DNA of 64,000 nt, from assembly GCA_038257155.1 (NCBI GenBank), contig JBBSJP010000017.1, forward strand, positions 24,551 through 88,550, in the 5' to 3' direction. Position 1 is the first letter of the stretch; each line of letters opens with the position of its first letter. Shown here in pieces: positions 34,294 through 43,660 of this stretch. A program made the translations under genes and the position numbers. The notes under the pieces were generated by a model that was not told the origin of the DNA, ran no database searches, and worked only from the letters and a program-made list of their open reading frames with translations. This DNA is from JANJTY01 sp038257155 (GTDB lineage: Bacteria > Pseudomonadota > Gammaproteobacteria > Xanthomonadales > Xanthomonadaceae).

Positions 34294-36423
34294 CTAAGCC
34301 TGCGACAGCACCGAGACGTCGGCTACCGCCAGGAAGCGGTCGGAAAGGCGCTTGAGCAGGGCCAGGCGGTTGCGCCGCAGGGCCTCATCCTCGTCCATCA
34401 CCATCACCGTTTCGAAGAAGGTATCGACCGGTTCACGCAGCCAGGCCAGGCGACGCAGTACGCCGACGTAGTCGCGCGCGGCCAGCGCGTGGGCGGTTTC
34501 ACGGATCGCCGCATCCAGTGATTCGGCCAGGGCGATCTCCGCGGGTTCAGTCAACAGCGACCGGTGTACCTGATCCGGAATCGACTCGTCAGTCTTGCGC
34601 AGGATGTTGCGAATGCGCTTGTTGGCTGCGGCCAAAGCTTCGGACTCGGGCAGCGAGGCGAATTCGGCGATGGCCTTCAGGCGGCGATCGAAATCGAGCA
34701 GCGAGCCGATGCGGCGACTGCTTGTGGCACCGAGATCGGGACGCATGGCGGCAGCTACCGCGTCGAAATGCGTGCCGGGCGTGCCGCGCTCGGCGTAATA
34801 GGCGCGCAGACGGTCGAGAATGAAGTCGACCAGCTCGCCATCCAGGTGCTGACCGTGCACTTCGCCGGTGATCGCCGGCAGTCGCTCACGCAGGCGATCG
34901 AGCGCGTCGAGCAACAGGGCAGACAAGTCCAGTTCCATCTCGCCTTCGATCAGGGTGCGCGCCAGACCCAGGGCGCTGCGACGCAGGGCGAAGGGATCCT
35001 TGTTGCCGGTCGGCTTCAGCCCGGCGGCAAATCCGCCCACCAAGGTGTCGACGCGTTCGGCCACCGCCAGTACGCGGCCCAGCCCGGATGGCGCGATCGC
35101 GTCACCGGCAAAACGCGGCATGTAGGCTTCGTCGATGGCTGCGGCAAGCTCGATGCTCTCGCCGCCCGCGGCAGCGTAGTAGCGCCCGGCGATGCCCTGC
35201 AGCTCGGGGAACTCGTTGACCATGCGCGACTGCAGATCGGCCTTGGCCAGCTCGGCGGCGCGCCGTGCCAGCGCGGGGTCCACGCCAACCTTGCCTGCAA
35301 TGGTCTCGGCCAGGGCCGCGACGCGCGCCACCTTGTCGGCGACGCTGCCGAGTTTCTGCTGGTAGGTGACCGTGGCCAAACCGGCATTCATCCCGGACAG
35401 ACCCTGCTTGAGATCCTCGTCGAAGAAAAACTGCGCATCGGCGAAGCGCGGCCGGATGACCCGCTCGTAGCCGGTGCGCACGGCCGCCTCATTGCTCGAT
35501 TCGATATTGGCGATGCCGATGAAGTTCGGGGTCAGTCGGCCTTCGGCATCGAGTACCGGAAAGAACTTCTGGTTCGCCTCCATGGTGCCGATCAGGGCCT
35601 CCTGCGGCACGCGCAGGAAGCTCTCTTCAAAACTGCAGGACACCGCCTTGGGCCATTCCACCAGGCAGTTGACCTGTTCCAGGTTGTCCTCGGTGATGCG
35701 GGCCGTGCCGCCGGCGGCCGTTGCTGCGGCCTCGACTTCGCTGCGCACCTGCGCGCGGCGCTCGTCCGGGTCGACCAGCACCTTGGCCGCACGCAGCTGA
35801 TCGATGTACTGGCCGGGATCGCTGACCCACACCGGCTTGTCGTGATGGAAACGGTGTCCGCGGCTCATCAGGTCGGCCTTGCAGCCGAACAGGCTGGTAT
35901 CGACCACCTGGCCGCCGTGCAGCATCAGCAACCAGTGCACCGGCCGCGCGAAGGCATGCGCGTGGGCGCCCCAGCGCATCGGCTTGGGAATCGGCATGGC
36001 GGCGACGGCCTCGGCCAGGATCTGCGGCAGCAGCTCGCCGGTGGCGGAACCGGGTCGCACTGCGCGATGCACGAAGCGTTCGCCCTTGGCATCGCTGATC
36101 TTTTCCAGCGCGGTCCAGTTGGCCCCGGTCTTCTGCGCGAAGCCGAGCAGTGCGGGCGTCGGCAGGCCGTCGGCATCGAGCGCGATGTTGAGGTACGGAC
36201 CGAGCACTTCACTGCGCTGTTCGGGCTGCGAATCGCCCACGGCCTCGACCAGAACCGCCAGGCGGCGTGGCGTGTAGAGGCTGCGCGCCGCGCCATGCGT
36301 CACGCCGCGTTTATCGAGGCCGGCAATGATGCCGTCTGCGAAGCTGCGCGCCAGTTCCGGCAGCGCCTTGACGGGGAGCTCTTCGGTGCCGATTTCGATC
36401 AGCAGGGGTTTGGATTCGGACAC
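34294..36423 (-). CDS. glyS: Glycine-tRNA ligase beta subunit
   Basis: The 709-residue protein is the beta subunit of the bacterial alpha2beta2 glycyl-tRNA synthetase. The start is LLIEIGTEELPVKAL, and SCSFEESFLRVPQEALIGTMEANQKFFPV, PRFADAQFFFDEDLKQGL and DPFALRRSALGLAR are family signatures. The C-terminal part carries the anticodon-binding-like region (FFETVMVMDEDEALRRNRLALL). I chose the GTG at 36423, because VSESKPLLIEIGTEELP matches the usual N-terminus, rather than an upstream ATG at 36498. It is unusual in lying 203 bases from glyQ, with a hairpin repeat between. Confidence 0.95.
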   Translation of the reverse strand: MSESKPLLIEIGTEELPVKALPELARSFADGIIAGLDKRGVTHGAARSLYTPRRLAVLVEAVGDSQPEQRSEVLGPYLNIALDADGLPTPALLGFAQKTGANWTALEKISDAKGERFVHRAVRPGSATGELLPQILAEAVAAMPIPKPMRWGAHAHAFARPVHWLLMLHGGQVVDTSLFGCKADLMSRGHRFHHDKPVWVSDPGQYIDQLRAAKVLVDPDERRAQVRSEVEAAATAAGGTARITEDNLEQVNCLVEWPKAVSCSFEESFLRVPQEALIGTMEANQKFFPVLDAEGRLTPNFIGIANIESSNEAAVRTGYERVIRPRFADAQFFFDEDLKQGLSGMNAGLATVTYQQKLGSVADKVARVAALAETIAGKVGVDPALARRAAELAKADLQSRMVNEFPELQGIAGRYYAAAGGESIELAAAIDEAYMPRFAGDAIAPSGLGRVLAVAERVDTLVGGFAAGLKPTGNKDPFALRRSALGLARTLIEGEMELDLSALLLDALDRLRERLPAITGEVHGQHLDGELVDFILDRLRAYYAERGTPGTHFDAVAAAMRPDLGATSSRRIGSLLDFDRRLKAIAEFASLPESEALAAANKRIRNILRKTDESIPDQVHRSLLTEPAEIALAESLDAAIRETAHALAARDYVGVLRRLAWLREPVDTFFETVMVMDEDEALRRNRLALLKRLSDRFLAVADVSVLSQA

Positions 36424-36499
36424 GGTGCTTGCTCTTCGTTTGGGCCCATCAGGCCAGCTATCCCGTTCGTGGTGAGATCCGTCTCGAACCATCATCACC

Positions 36500-36590
36500 A
36501 GTCCTTCGAGACGCCGGGCCTCGACCCTTCGATCCGCGCTTCGCGCGGTCTCAGGGTCTCGATCCCTGCTTCTCAGGACGAACGGAGGAA
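36500..36590. repeat. Cruciform-forming intergenic repeat between glyQ and glyS
   Basis: This element is built of nested inverted arms: GTCCT near 36501 with AGGAC near 36573, GACCCT (36523-36528) with AGGGTC (36553-36558), and an inner CCGCG-CTTCG-CGCGG hairpin at 36534-36548. The edges (CCTTCGAGACG and CAGGACGAACGG) resemble a dispersed intergenic repeat seen in many high-GC proteobacteria. I saw only this copy in the window. It may process, attenuate or stabilise the glyQ-glyS transcript. Confidence 0.6.
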
Positions 36591-36626
36591 AATTATCTTC
36601 GCGCGAGACTTGGTATGGAGTTGGCC

Positions 36627-37526
<900 letters not shown>

Positions 37527-37554
37527 GCGGCGAAACCTGGACGTGAAGCCGGAT

Positions 37555-37560
37555 AGTATA
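37555..37560 (-). promoter_or_regulatory. Candidate -10 element (TATACT) for glyQ
   Basis: On the minus strand TATACT lies 28 bases before the glyQ ATG in the 64-base divergent gap. It is the only A/T-rich stretch in an otherwise very GC-rich spacer. No good -35 is seen at 17 bases, so the assignment rests on the -10 match and position. Confidence 0.4.
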
Positions 37561-37590
37561 GCCGCGCCCCGCCGTCAGCCCGCCCCGCCC

Positions 37591-38310
37591 ATGCAGCGCC
37601 CCTTCCTGATTCTTGAAACCGGCCGACCGCTGCCCACGCTGCGCAGACTGGGTGATTTTCCGCACTGGATCCGCGTCGCCGCCGGCCTGCCTCGCGATGC
37701 CGCGGTGGTCTGTCGCGTGTCGGCCGATGAGGCCCTGCCGCGGCGGCACGGCTTCTCCGGCGTGCTGATAACCGGCTCGGGCGCGATGGTGACCGAGCGC
37801 CTCGGCTGGAGCGAGCGAAGTGCCGAATGGCTATGCGATGCGGTACAGGCTGGTCTGCCAGCCTTCGGCATCTGCTATGGCCACCAGTTGTTGGCGCATG
37901 CGCTGGGCGGCGAAGTCGGCAACAATCCGGCTGGACGCGAGATGGGCACGGTGGACGTCGAACGTCATGACGACGCGCATGACGATGCCCTGTTCGGCCG
38001 TCTTCCGGAGCGCTTCCGCGCCCAATCCACCCACCTGCAGACCGTGCTGCGTCCGCCTCCTGGCGCCACGGTGCTGGCCAGTTCGGCGTTGGACCGCTGC
38101 CAGGCCATGCGGCTGGCCGAGCGGAGCTGGAGCGTGCAGTTCCACCCGGAGTTTTCCGCCGCCCACATGCGTGCTTACGTACAGGCGCGCGCCCCGGCGC
38201 TGCGCGCCGAAGGTGGTGATCCTCGCGCCCTTAGCCGCGGCGTGGCGGCGGCGCCGTTCGCGCGTCAGCTGCTGCGACGCTTCGTGCGTCTGGCAGGTAC
38301 GGTCGATTGA
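37591..38310 (+). CDS. Class I glutamine amidotransferase (GMP synthase-like)
   Basis: The 239-residue protein is a stand-alone class I glutaminase domain. The nucleophilic cysteine is in FGICYGHQLLAHALGG (about residue 93) and the catalytic His-Glu pair in SVQFHPEFS. The N-terminal FLILETGRPLPTLRRLGDF and SGVLITGSGAMVTE fit the GMP synthase-like family often annotated as glutamine amidotransferase. It releases ammonia from glutamine for an unidentified partner. The ATG at 37591 follows the divergent glyQ promoter region and has no clear ribosome-binding site. A 12-base palindrome (CCTTTCGAAAGG, 38336-38347) lies just past its end. Confidence 0.87.
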   Translation: MQRPFLILETGRPLPTLRRLGDFPHWIRVAAGLPRDAAVVCRVSADEALPRRHGFSGVLITGSGAMVTERLGWSERSAEWLCDAVQAGLPAFGICYGHQLLAHALGGEVGNNPAGREMGTVDVERHDDAHDDALFGRLPERFRAQSTHLQTVLRPPPGATVLASSALDRCQAMRLAERSWSVQFHPEFSAAHMRAYVQARAPALRAEGGDPRALSRGVAAAPFARQLLRRFVRLAGTVD

Positions 38311-38476
38311 GAGTCTGAACAAGATCATCCAGCACCTTTCGAAAGGTTCAGGACACGATTGTCGGCTCGGTTCGTGACCGGCACACCCACCCAAAGGGCA
38401 CCAAGCGTTTGCCACATACGCCGGTTGGCGGCAGCCGGTATCCTTCGCCCTCGACACCTACTTCGGAAGACATTTT

Positions 38477-39286
38477 ATGAGCCATCGCAAGGTTGAAGCA
38501 TCGCGCGGCATCGAATGGATTCGCAGCGCCGCCGAACTGCTGCTCAAGAACCCCGCACCTTTCGCGATGATGGGGCTGATCCTGGCGGTGATCGGCTATG
38601 TACCCTTGCTCGGCGGCCTGGTACTTCTGGTGCTTGGCCCGACCCTCTACGGCGGTCTGGTGTTTGCGGCGGCGCGTCAGGAGCGCGGTGAACCGATCGA
38701 GGTGGGTAACCTGTTCGAGGCCTTCCGCCAGGAAGGCAAGGTCGGACGCATGGTGATGCTCTGCCTGCCCAATGTTGCCCTGCTGCTGATCGTGGTGGTG
38801 CTGGCCGTAGTGGCCCTGGTTGGCTTTGGACTGGCCGCCGCGGTCGCGACGGCGGCAAACAGCGGTGAGGTTCCCTCCATGCAGGCGCTGCTTGGCTCGG
38901 TCGGGGTCGGCGGACTGATGATGTTTGCCCTGATCCTGATTCCGCTGGCGCTGGCCGTCGCGGCGCTGCTTTTCCTGTCGGTCTCGCGCGTGATGCTGCA
39001 GGACGTCGAACCAATTGCCGCGATGAAGCAAAGCTTCAAGGCCTGCCTGGACAATTTCGGCGCCTTTCTGATCGCCGTGATCAGTCTCGGCGTGCTGCGC
39101 CTGCTGATCATGATGCTGATTGGCAGCGTGTCCGGCGTGCTGGGGGCGCTGGTCATGGGCGTGGTGGTTGAGCCGCTGTTGGCAACCACCGGCTACAAGG
39201 CGTTTCGTGATCTCTACGGTAGCGCTGCGGAACTGGAAAGCGAATCGGGCAAGGACAGCGCTGGCAGCATGAGCGCCGAACTCTGA
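38477..39286 (+). CDS. BPSS1780-family polytopic membrane protein
   Basis: The 269-residue product has about six predicted membrane helices, including FAMMGLILAVIGYVPLLGGL, VMLCLPNVALLLIVVVLA and LLIMMLIGSVSGVLGALVMG. The N-terminal VEASRGIEWIRSAAELLLKNP and the PTLYGGLVFAAARQERGE segment are typical of a conserved proteobacterial inner-membrane family (BPSS1780 type) of unknown function. GGAAG stands 8 bases before the ATG. It converges on tatC, from which it is separated by 12 bases. Confidence 0.8.
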   Translation: MSHRKVEASRGIEWIRSAAELLLKNPAPFAMMGLILAVIGYVPLLGGLVLLVLGPTLYGGLVFAAARQERGEPIEVGNLFEAFRQEGKVGRMVMLCLPNVALLLIVVVLAVVALVGFGLAAAVATAANSGEVPSMQALLGSVGVGGLMMFALILIPLALAVAALLFLSVSRVMLQDVEPIAAMKQSFKACLDNFGAFLIAVISLGVLRLLIMMLIGSVSGVLGALVMGVVVEPLLATTGYKAFRDLYGSAAELESESGKDSAGSMSAEL

Positions 39287-39298
39287 CGAAACGGCTGA

Positions 39299-40060
39299 CT
39301 ATTCGGCCTGATGTGGCGTGTCGGCGGCGTCGCGGCGAACCAGCCGCTGCGCCGCCACGATGCCGACTTCGTAAAGCAGGCACATCGGAATCGCCAGCAG
39401 CAGCTGCGAGAAGACATCTGGCGGCGTGATGAAAGCCGCGACCACGAAGGCGCCGATGATGACGTAACCACGTGCGTGGCGCAGCTGCGCCGGACTGACC
39501 CAGCCCAGCGCCACCAGGATCACCACGGCCACCGGCACTTCAAAGCTGATGCCGAAGGCCAGGAACAGCACCAGAACGAAATCCAGATAGCGGCTGATGT
39601 CGGTCATCATCGTCACGCCCTCGGGCGTGACGCTGGTCAGGAAGCCGAACACCAGCGGCAACACCACGAAATACGCGAACGCGCAGCCGATGTAGAACAG
39701 CAGGGTTGCCGAGACCAGCAGCGGTCGCGCCAGGCGCTGTTCGTGGCGATAAAGCCCCGGCGCGACGAAGGCCCAGATCTGGTAGAGCACGTAGGGTACG
39801 GCGATGATCAAGGCCAGGAAGAACGTCAGCTTGAGTGGCGCAAAGAAGGGCGAGGCCACGTCGATCGCGACCATTTGCGAGCCGGCCGGCAACTTGGTGA
39901 TCAGCGGCTCGGCCAGCAGTGCATAGAGCCGGTTTGCAAACGGCAGCAGGCACAGGAACACCAGCATCACGCCGGCCGTGGCGCGCAGCAGCCGCGCGCG
40001 CAGTTCAATCAGGTGCGCGACGAAGGTCTGTTCCTGGTCGCTGTCGGCCGAAGCGCTCAT
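39299..40060 (-). CDS. tatC: Sec-independent protein translocase subunit TatC
   Basis: The 253-residue product has the six-helix TatC topology and its signatures: FVAHLIELRARLLRA near the start, a conserved periplasmic stretch with PFFAPLKLTFFLALIIAVPY, YQIWAFVAPGLYRHEQ, and FGISFEVPVAVVILV. TatC with TatB recognises twin-arginine signal peptides of folded exported proteins. Its ATG overlaps the tatB stop as ATGA in the operon tatA-tatB-tatC. Confidence 0.97.
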   Translation of the reverse strand: MSASADSDQEQTFVAHLIELRARLLRATAGVMLVFLCLLPFANRLYALLAEPLITKLPAGSQMVAIDVASPFFAPLKLTFFLALIIAVPYVLYQIWAFVAPGLYRHEQRLARPLLVSATLLFYIGCAFAYFVVLPLVFGFLTSVTPEGVTMMTDISRYLDFVLVLFLAFGISFEVPVAVVILVALGWVSPAQLRHARGYVIIGAFVVAAFITPPDVFSQLLLAIPMCLLYEVGIVAAQRLVRRDAADTPHQAE

Positions 40061-40428
40061 TGATTCGGTTCGGCAGGCGGCGCTGCCTTCGGTGGGGAAT
40101 CCGCCGCCTGCTCCTCTGATGGCACGTCCTGGAAGATCCTGCCGGCCGCGGTGGCGGTCGTGGCAACCTCTTCCGAAACGCTGCGGATACCGCTGTCGAC
40201 TTCGCGCACCAACGTGTTGCCGGCTTCGCTGGCGACTTTCAGGCTTTGCCTGATTTCGTCCGCCGCAAGCTCACGCTCGATGTCGGTCTTGACGGAATTC
40301 CAGCTGGTGCGCGCCTTGCGCAGCAGGGCGCCGGCGGTTCGCGCAGCGCCGGGCAGGCGCTCGGGTCCGAGCACCAGCAGCGCCACCAGGGCGATCATCG
40401 CCAGTTCCGGAAAGCTCAGGCCAAACAT
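40057..40428 (-). CDS. tatB: Sec-independent protein translocase subunit TatB
   Basis: The 123-residue product has the typical N-terminal membrane helix and hinge (MFGLSFPELAMIALVALLVLGPERLP) followed by an amphipathic helix (AARTAGALLRKARTSWNSVK) and a charged, Pro-rich C-terminus. MFxLSFxE separates TatB from TatA. It forms the substrate-receptor complex with TatC. It starts 24 bases after tatA ends. Confidence 0.95.
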   Translation of the reverse strand: MFGLSFPELAMIALVALLVLGPERLPGAARTAGALLRKARTSWNSVKTDIERELAADEIRQSLKVASEAGNTLVREVDSGIRSVSEEVATTATAAGRIFQDVPSEEQAADSPPKAAPPAEPNQ

Positions 40429-40452
40429 GGGTCCTCAACCGGGCGGACAGCC

Positions 40453-40668
40453 TCAGCTGGTCTTGCTTGTCTGTTTGTCGGCCGCAGCGGCCTTGGATTC
40501 CTCACTATCGGCATCGAGTTGCTTGGGCGATTCGTCTTCCGACATGCCCTTGCGAAAACCACGGATCGCCGAACCCAGATCGGAGCCGACGTTGCGCAGC
40601 TTCTTGGTGCCAAAAACCAGCAACACGATGAGCAGCACGATAAGAATCTGCCAAACGCTCGGCATCAT
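40453..40668 (-). CDS. tatA: Sec-independent protein translocase subunit TatA
   Basis: The 71-residue product has one membrane helix (WQILIVLLIVLLVFGTKKLR), the FG hinge, and an amphipathic helix (GSDLGSAIRGFRKGMSED) ending in a charged tail. TatA forms the pore-like oligomer recruited by TatBC. GAGG stands 9 bases before the ATG. It is the first gene of tatABC; a TATGCT-like -10 lies upstream near 40712. Confidence 0.95.
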   Translation of the reverse strand: MMPSVWQILIVLLIVLLVFGTKKLRNVGSDLGSAIRGFRKGMSEDESPKQLDADSEESKAAAADKQTSKTS

Positions 40669-40725
40669 GACGGCAACCTCTATGGTTCTTGCGTGGAGTG
40701 ACGCGCCAGCATAGCGCGGCCGGTG

Positions 40726-41406
40726 CTACTGCGCCGTTATCTCTTCGAGCCCGTCGCGGAAATCCACGATCTGCGCCGGAACATCGGTGACACGACCCTC
40801 GAATGCCATGCGCGGCGTGGTACCCGCACCATAGACCAGCTCATTGGCACGGTGGTCGACATTCAGCGCTGAACCATCCAGTGCGACACCGGCAAACAGG
40901 CCGCGCGAGCGCGAGTAGGAATAGATTTCGGCGCGGAACTGCGAGTCCGTCTTGGCCTCGGCGGTGCGCCCGACCGGCCCGGCCGCAACCGCCGCATCGG
41001 CGCCCAGGGTGAACTTGCCGTGCATCAGCGAATCCAGTCCGCGCGCGGTGCGGAATACCAGCACCACATCCGTGGCCTGCACCCCGGCCTGAAATCCGAA
41101 GCTGCCGCCGGTCAGGGTCAGAAAGCTCGGCGCGCTCCAGGTTCCATCGCTGCTGCGAACCGAGACCAGCCCGCGCCCATGGCGTCCACCAATCACCAGT
41201 CCAGCCTTCACCACGCTGGGAATCACGGCGATGGCGTGGGCTTCCTGCATCATCCTGCGGGGGATGGCGCGATCCGGTGCTTGCATGATTTCCTGCAGCA
41301 CCCGAACTGCGGATTCTGCCCGCGCCAGTTCGTCGGACTGGGCTTGTGCAAGCGGAGCGACGGAGAGTGAAACCGCAAGCAGGGCAATCTGCAGCAGCTT
41401 GATCAT
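40726..41406 (-). CDS. Secreted SYLF-domain (Ysc84-type) lipid-binding protein
   Basis: The 226-residue protein has a Sec signal (MIKLLQIALLAVSLSVAPLAQA) and a SYLF domain: IPRRMMQEAHAIAVIPSVVKAGLVIGGRHGRGLV, SFLTLTGGSFGFQAGVQATDVVLVF and DAAVAAGPVGRTAEAKTD. SYLF domains bind phosphoinositides in eukaryotes; bacterial secreted members are of unknown role. I chose the ATG at 41406 because it starts the signal peptide directly; an in-frame ATG at 41469 would add 21 non-signal residues. Neither has a good ribosome-binding site. Confidence 0.88.
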   Translation of the reverse strand: MIKLLQIALLAVSLSVAPLAQAQSDELARAESAVRVLQEIMQAPDRAIPRRMMQEAHAIAVIPSVVKAGLVIGGRHGRGLVSVRSSDGTWSAPSFLTLTGGSFGFQAGVQATDVVLVFRTARGLDSLMHGKFTLGADAAVAAGPVGRTAEAKTDSQFRAEIYSYSRSRGLFAGVALDGSALNVDHRANELVYGAGTTPRMAFEGRVTDVPAQIVDFRDGLEEITAQ

Positions 41407-41483
41407 GAGCGGGGAGTCTTTGGCGGTGGACAGAGCCTGCAGTATCGACAGCGCCGGATGAATCAGCATTGAAGCCCGCGAGA

Positions 41484-42359
41484 TCAGGCTCGCACCACGC
41501 GGCGCATGCCAAAGCCTGCGAGCAGCCCAACCATCAGCAGCAGCATCGGGGCCGCCGGACCTGGAACCGACTGCGCATCTTCAACGCCCACGCAGGACGG
41601 CGCCGTGATTGCCAGGCCTTCAAAACCAGCCCGGGTGTCGGCTACAAAGGTAGCGGCACCGCTGCCGATATCCACGCGGTAGATCCTGCTGGGCAGGTTG
41701 GGATCGCTCGGCGTGTACTCGGCAATCGCCCACAGGTTGCCGTCAGCGTCAAAGTCCAGGCCGCCATCGTCGAAGGCCGGGATGCCGAGCGGGCCAACCA
41801 GGGTAGCGATGCCAAGCTCCACCGAATAGCGGTAGAGATTGCCGTCAAGCGCCACGCCGTAAAGGGTGTTGCCGCGAGCGGCAAGCCCGGTCAAGCCCGC
41901 CGGCAGATCTCGCGGCGCACTGGCAAGCCCGCTGCCGGGGTCAACCTGCCAGAGGGTGTCAGCCGTATCCGAAGACAGCCAGAGGCGACCGTCACAGGTG
42001 AAGGCCAGTCCATAGTCGAGATTTCCGCCGGGGCCCTGCCCAGCGGTGCCCAAGGCACCAACCAGGGTAGCCAAGCCGGTCTGGGGATCAATGCGGATCA
42101 ATGCGTCGAGCGCATCGTCGGTGCCGAACAGTTGGCCCTCGGCGTTCATCGCCAGGCCTTCGACATCCTGATACTTGGGTCCTACCGTCGGGCGTACCGC
42201 GCCGATCAGGGTAACCGCGCCAGTGGCGAGATCAACGCGATAAAGGTCGTCCGCCGTGGTTTGTCCGTCGGAATCAACCGAATAGCCAAACGGCTGCGCT
42301 TCCGTCAGCGCAGGCAGACAGAGCAGCACCGCCAGCAGTAGCAGCGCAAAGGGACGCAT
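41484..42359 (-). CDS. Secreted repeat (beta-propeller-like) protein with a PEP/IPTL-CTERM-type C-terminal sorting tail
   Basis: The 291-residue product has a Sec signal (FALLLLAVLLCLPALTEA), then repeated beta units of the type DLYRVDLATGAVTLIGA, ALIRIDPQTGLATLVGALG and RIYRVDIGSGAATFVAD, seen in DUF4394-like or propeller proteins. The C-terminus is tripartite: VPGP, a hydrophobic stretch (MLLLMVGLLAGFGM) and an Arg cluster (RRVVRA). This is the layout of PEP-CTERM, IPTL-CTERM and related sorting signals, so it is probably processed and anchored or released at the surface. No sorting enzyme lies in the window. It is divergent from hemH, 149 bases away. Confidence 0.75.
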   Translation of the reverse strand: MRPFALLLLAVLLCLPALTEAQPFGYSVDSDGQTTADDLYRVDLATGAVTLIGAVRPTVGPKYQDVEGLAMNAEGQLFGTDDALDALIRIDPQTGLATLVGALGTAGQGPGGNLDYGLAFTCDGRLWLSSDTADTLWQVDPGSGLASAPRDLPAGLTGLAARGNTLYGVALDGNLYRYSVELGIATLVGPLGIPAFDDGGLDFDADGNLWAIAEYTPSDPNLPSRIYRVDIGSGAATFVADTRAGFEGLAITAPSCVGVEDAQSVPGPAAPMLLLMVGLLAGFGMRRVVRA

Positions 42360-42508
42360 CTCTCAAGCTTCTTGTAATAATGGGCAATCGTCACAGCGCC
42401 GTTACCGACGCTTCGTTCAGCATACGGCTCGCACGTCGCAAATTCAATCGCTTAGCGCCTCCAGCTCGAATTGCCGGCCACGGCTACTGACCCTCGCCAC
42501 AACATCTT

Positions 42509-43660
42509 GTGGTTTTCCCCCAGGAGAAGCCCATCAATAGCTCCGGAGCCTTTCTCGGGCGTCCCGACTACCGCCACGGCAGCCCAGCCCGCGCCGCTGT
42601 CGTGGTGGTCAATCTGGGCACGCCAGACGAACCCACCCCTGGGGCGGTGCGACGCTATCTGGCTGAGTTCCTGGCCGATCCACGCGTGATTGAATTGCCG
42701 CGCTGGCTCTGGCTGCCGCTGCTGCACAGCGTCATTCTGCCGCTGCGCAGCCGTCGCTCCGCGCACGCCTATGCCCAGGTCTGGACCGAGCGCGGATCGC
42801 CGCTGATGGCACTGTCGCAGGATGTCGCGCATGGCCTGCGCGAAGAACTTGTTGGCCAGGACCGGCCGCTGGAGGTGCGCCTGGCGATGCGTTATGGCAA
42901 TCCTTCGGTGCAATCGGTGCTCGCCGATCTGCATCGACAAGGGGTGCGACGCCTGGTCGTGTTGCCGCTTTACCCGCAGTACTCGGCCTCCACCACTGCC
43001 AGCGTGTTCGATGCGGTGATGGCGGCGCTGGCGCGCTGGCGCTGGATGCCGGATCTGCGCTGGGTGGTCGATTACTGGCGCGAACCGGCCTGGCAGGATG
43101 CCGTCGCCGATTCGATCCGCAGCGCCTGGAATGTGGAGCCACGCGGCGAACGCCTGTTGTTCTCGTTCCATGGCCTGCCGCAACGCTATCTGACCGCCGG
43201 CGACCCCTACCACTGTCAGTGCCAGGGTTCAGCACGCGTGATTGCCGAGCGACTGGGCCTTGCGCCAACGCAGTGGCAACTGGCGTTCCAGTCGCGCGTC
43301 GGGCGCGAGGAGTGGCTGCGACCCTACACCGACGAAACCGTTATTGCGCTGGCCAGGCAGGGCGTCAAACGCCTGGATGTGGTGTGCCCGGGCTTCGCGG
43401 TCGACTGCCTGGAAACACTCGAAGAAATCGCCATGCAGAACGCCGAAGCCTTCGTCAAGGCCGGCGGCGAGCGCCTGCGCTACCTGCCGGCACTGAACGC
43501 CGCGCCGGCACACATCACCGCGCTGGCAGGTGTGGTGCGCCGCCAGACCGCGGGATGGCCAGAGTTCGAGACCACCTGGGACGGCGCGGCTGCGAAGGCA
43601 TCGCAGCAGGCCGAGCAGCAGCACCATCAGGAATTCATTGATGCACGACGTCCGGCTTGA
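42509..43660 (+). CDS. hemH: Ferrochelatase
   Basis: This enzyme inserts ferrous iron into protoporphyrin IX, the last step of heme synthesis. Signatures include VVVVNLGTPDEPTPGAVRRYL near the start, RYGNPSVQSVL, LPLYPQYSAST, the catalytic-histidine motif FSFHGLPQRYL, and VVCPGFAVDCLETLEEI with a conserved glutamate. The listed start is a GTG at 42509 (383 residues), which has no ribosome-binding site. A strong AGGAG at 42522-42526 lies 6 bases before an in-frame ATC at 42533, which would give 375 residues. No ATG, GTG or TTG fits that site, so the real start is uncertain. The gene overlaps the next one by 20 bases. Confidence 0.93.
   Translation: MVFPQEKPINSSGAFLGRPDYRHGSPARAAVVVVNLGTPDEPTPGAVRRYLAEFLADPRVIELPRWLWLPLLHSVILPLRSRRSAHAYAQVWTERGSPLMALSQDVAHGLREELVGQDRPLEVRLAMRYGNPSVQSVLADLHRQGVRRLVVLPLYPQYSASTTASVFDAVMAALARWRWMPDLRWVVDYWREPAWQDAVADSIRSAWNVEPRGERLLFSFHGLPQRYLTAGDPYHCQCQGSARVIAERLGLAPTQWQLAFQSRVGREEWLRPYTDETVIALARQGVKRLDVVCPGFAVDCLETLEEIAMQNAEAFVKAGGERLRYLPALNAAPAHITALAGVVRRQTAGWPEFETTWDGAAAKASQQAEQQHHQEFIDARRPA

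Noticed and set aside
42360..42508. tRNA or other RNA gene in the hemH upstream gap
   Set aside because: No cloverleaf, TTCGA-type loop or anticodon arm is seen there or in the other gaps.
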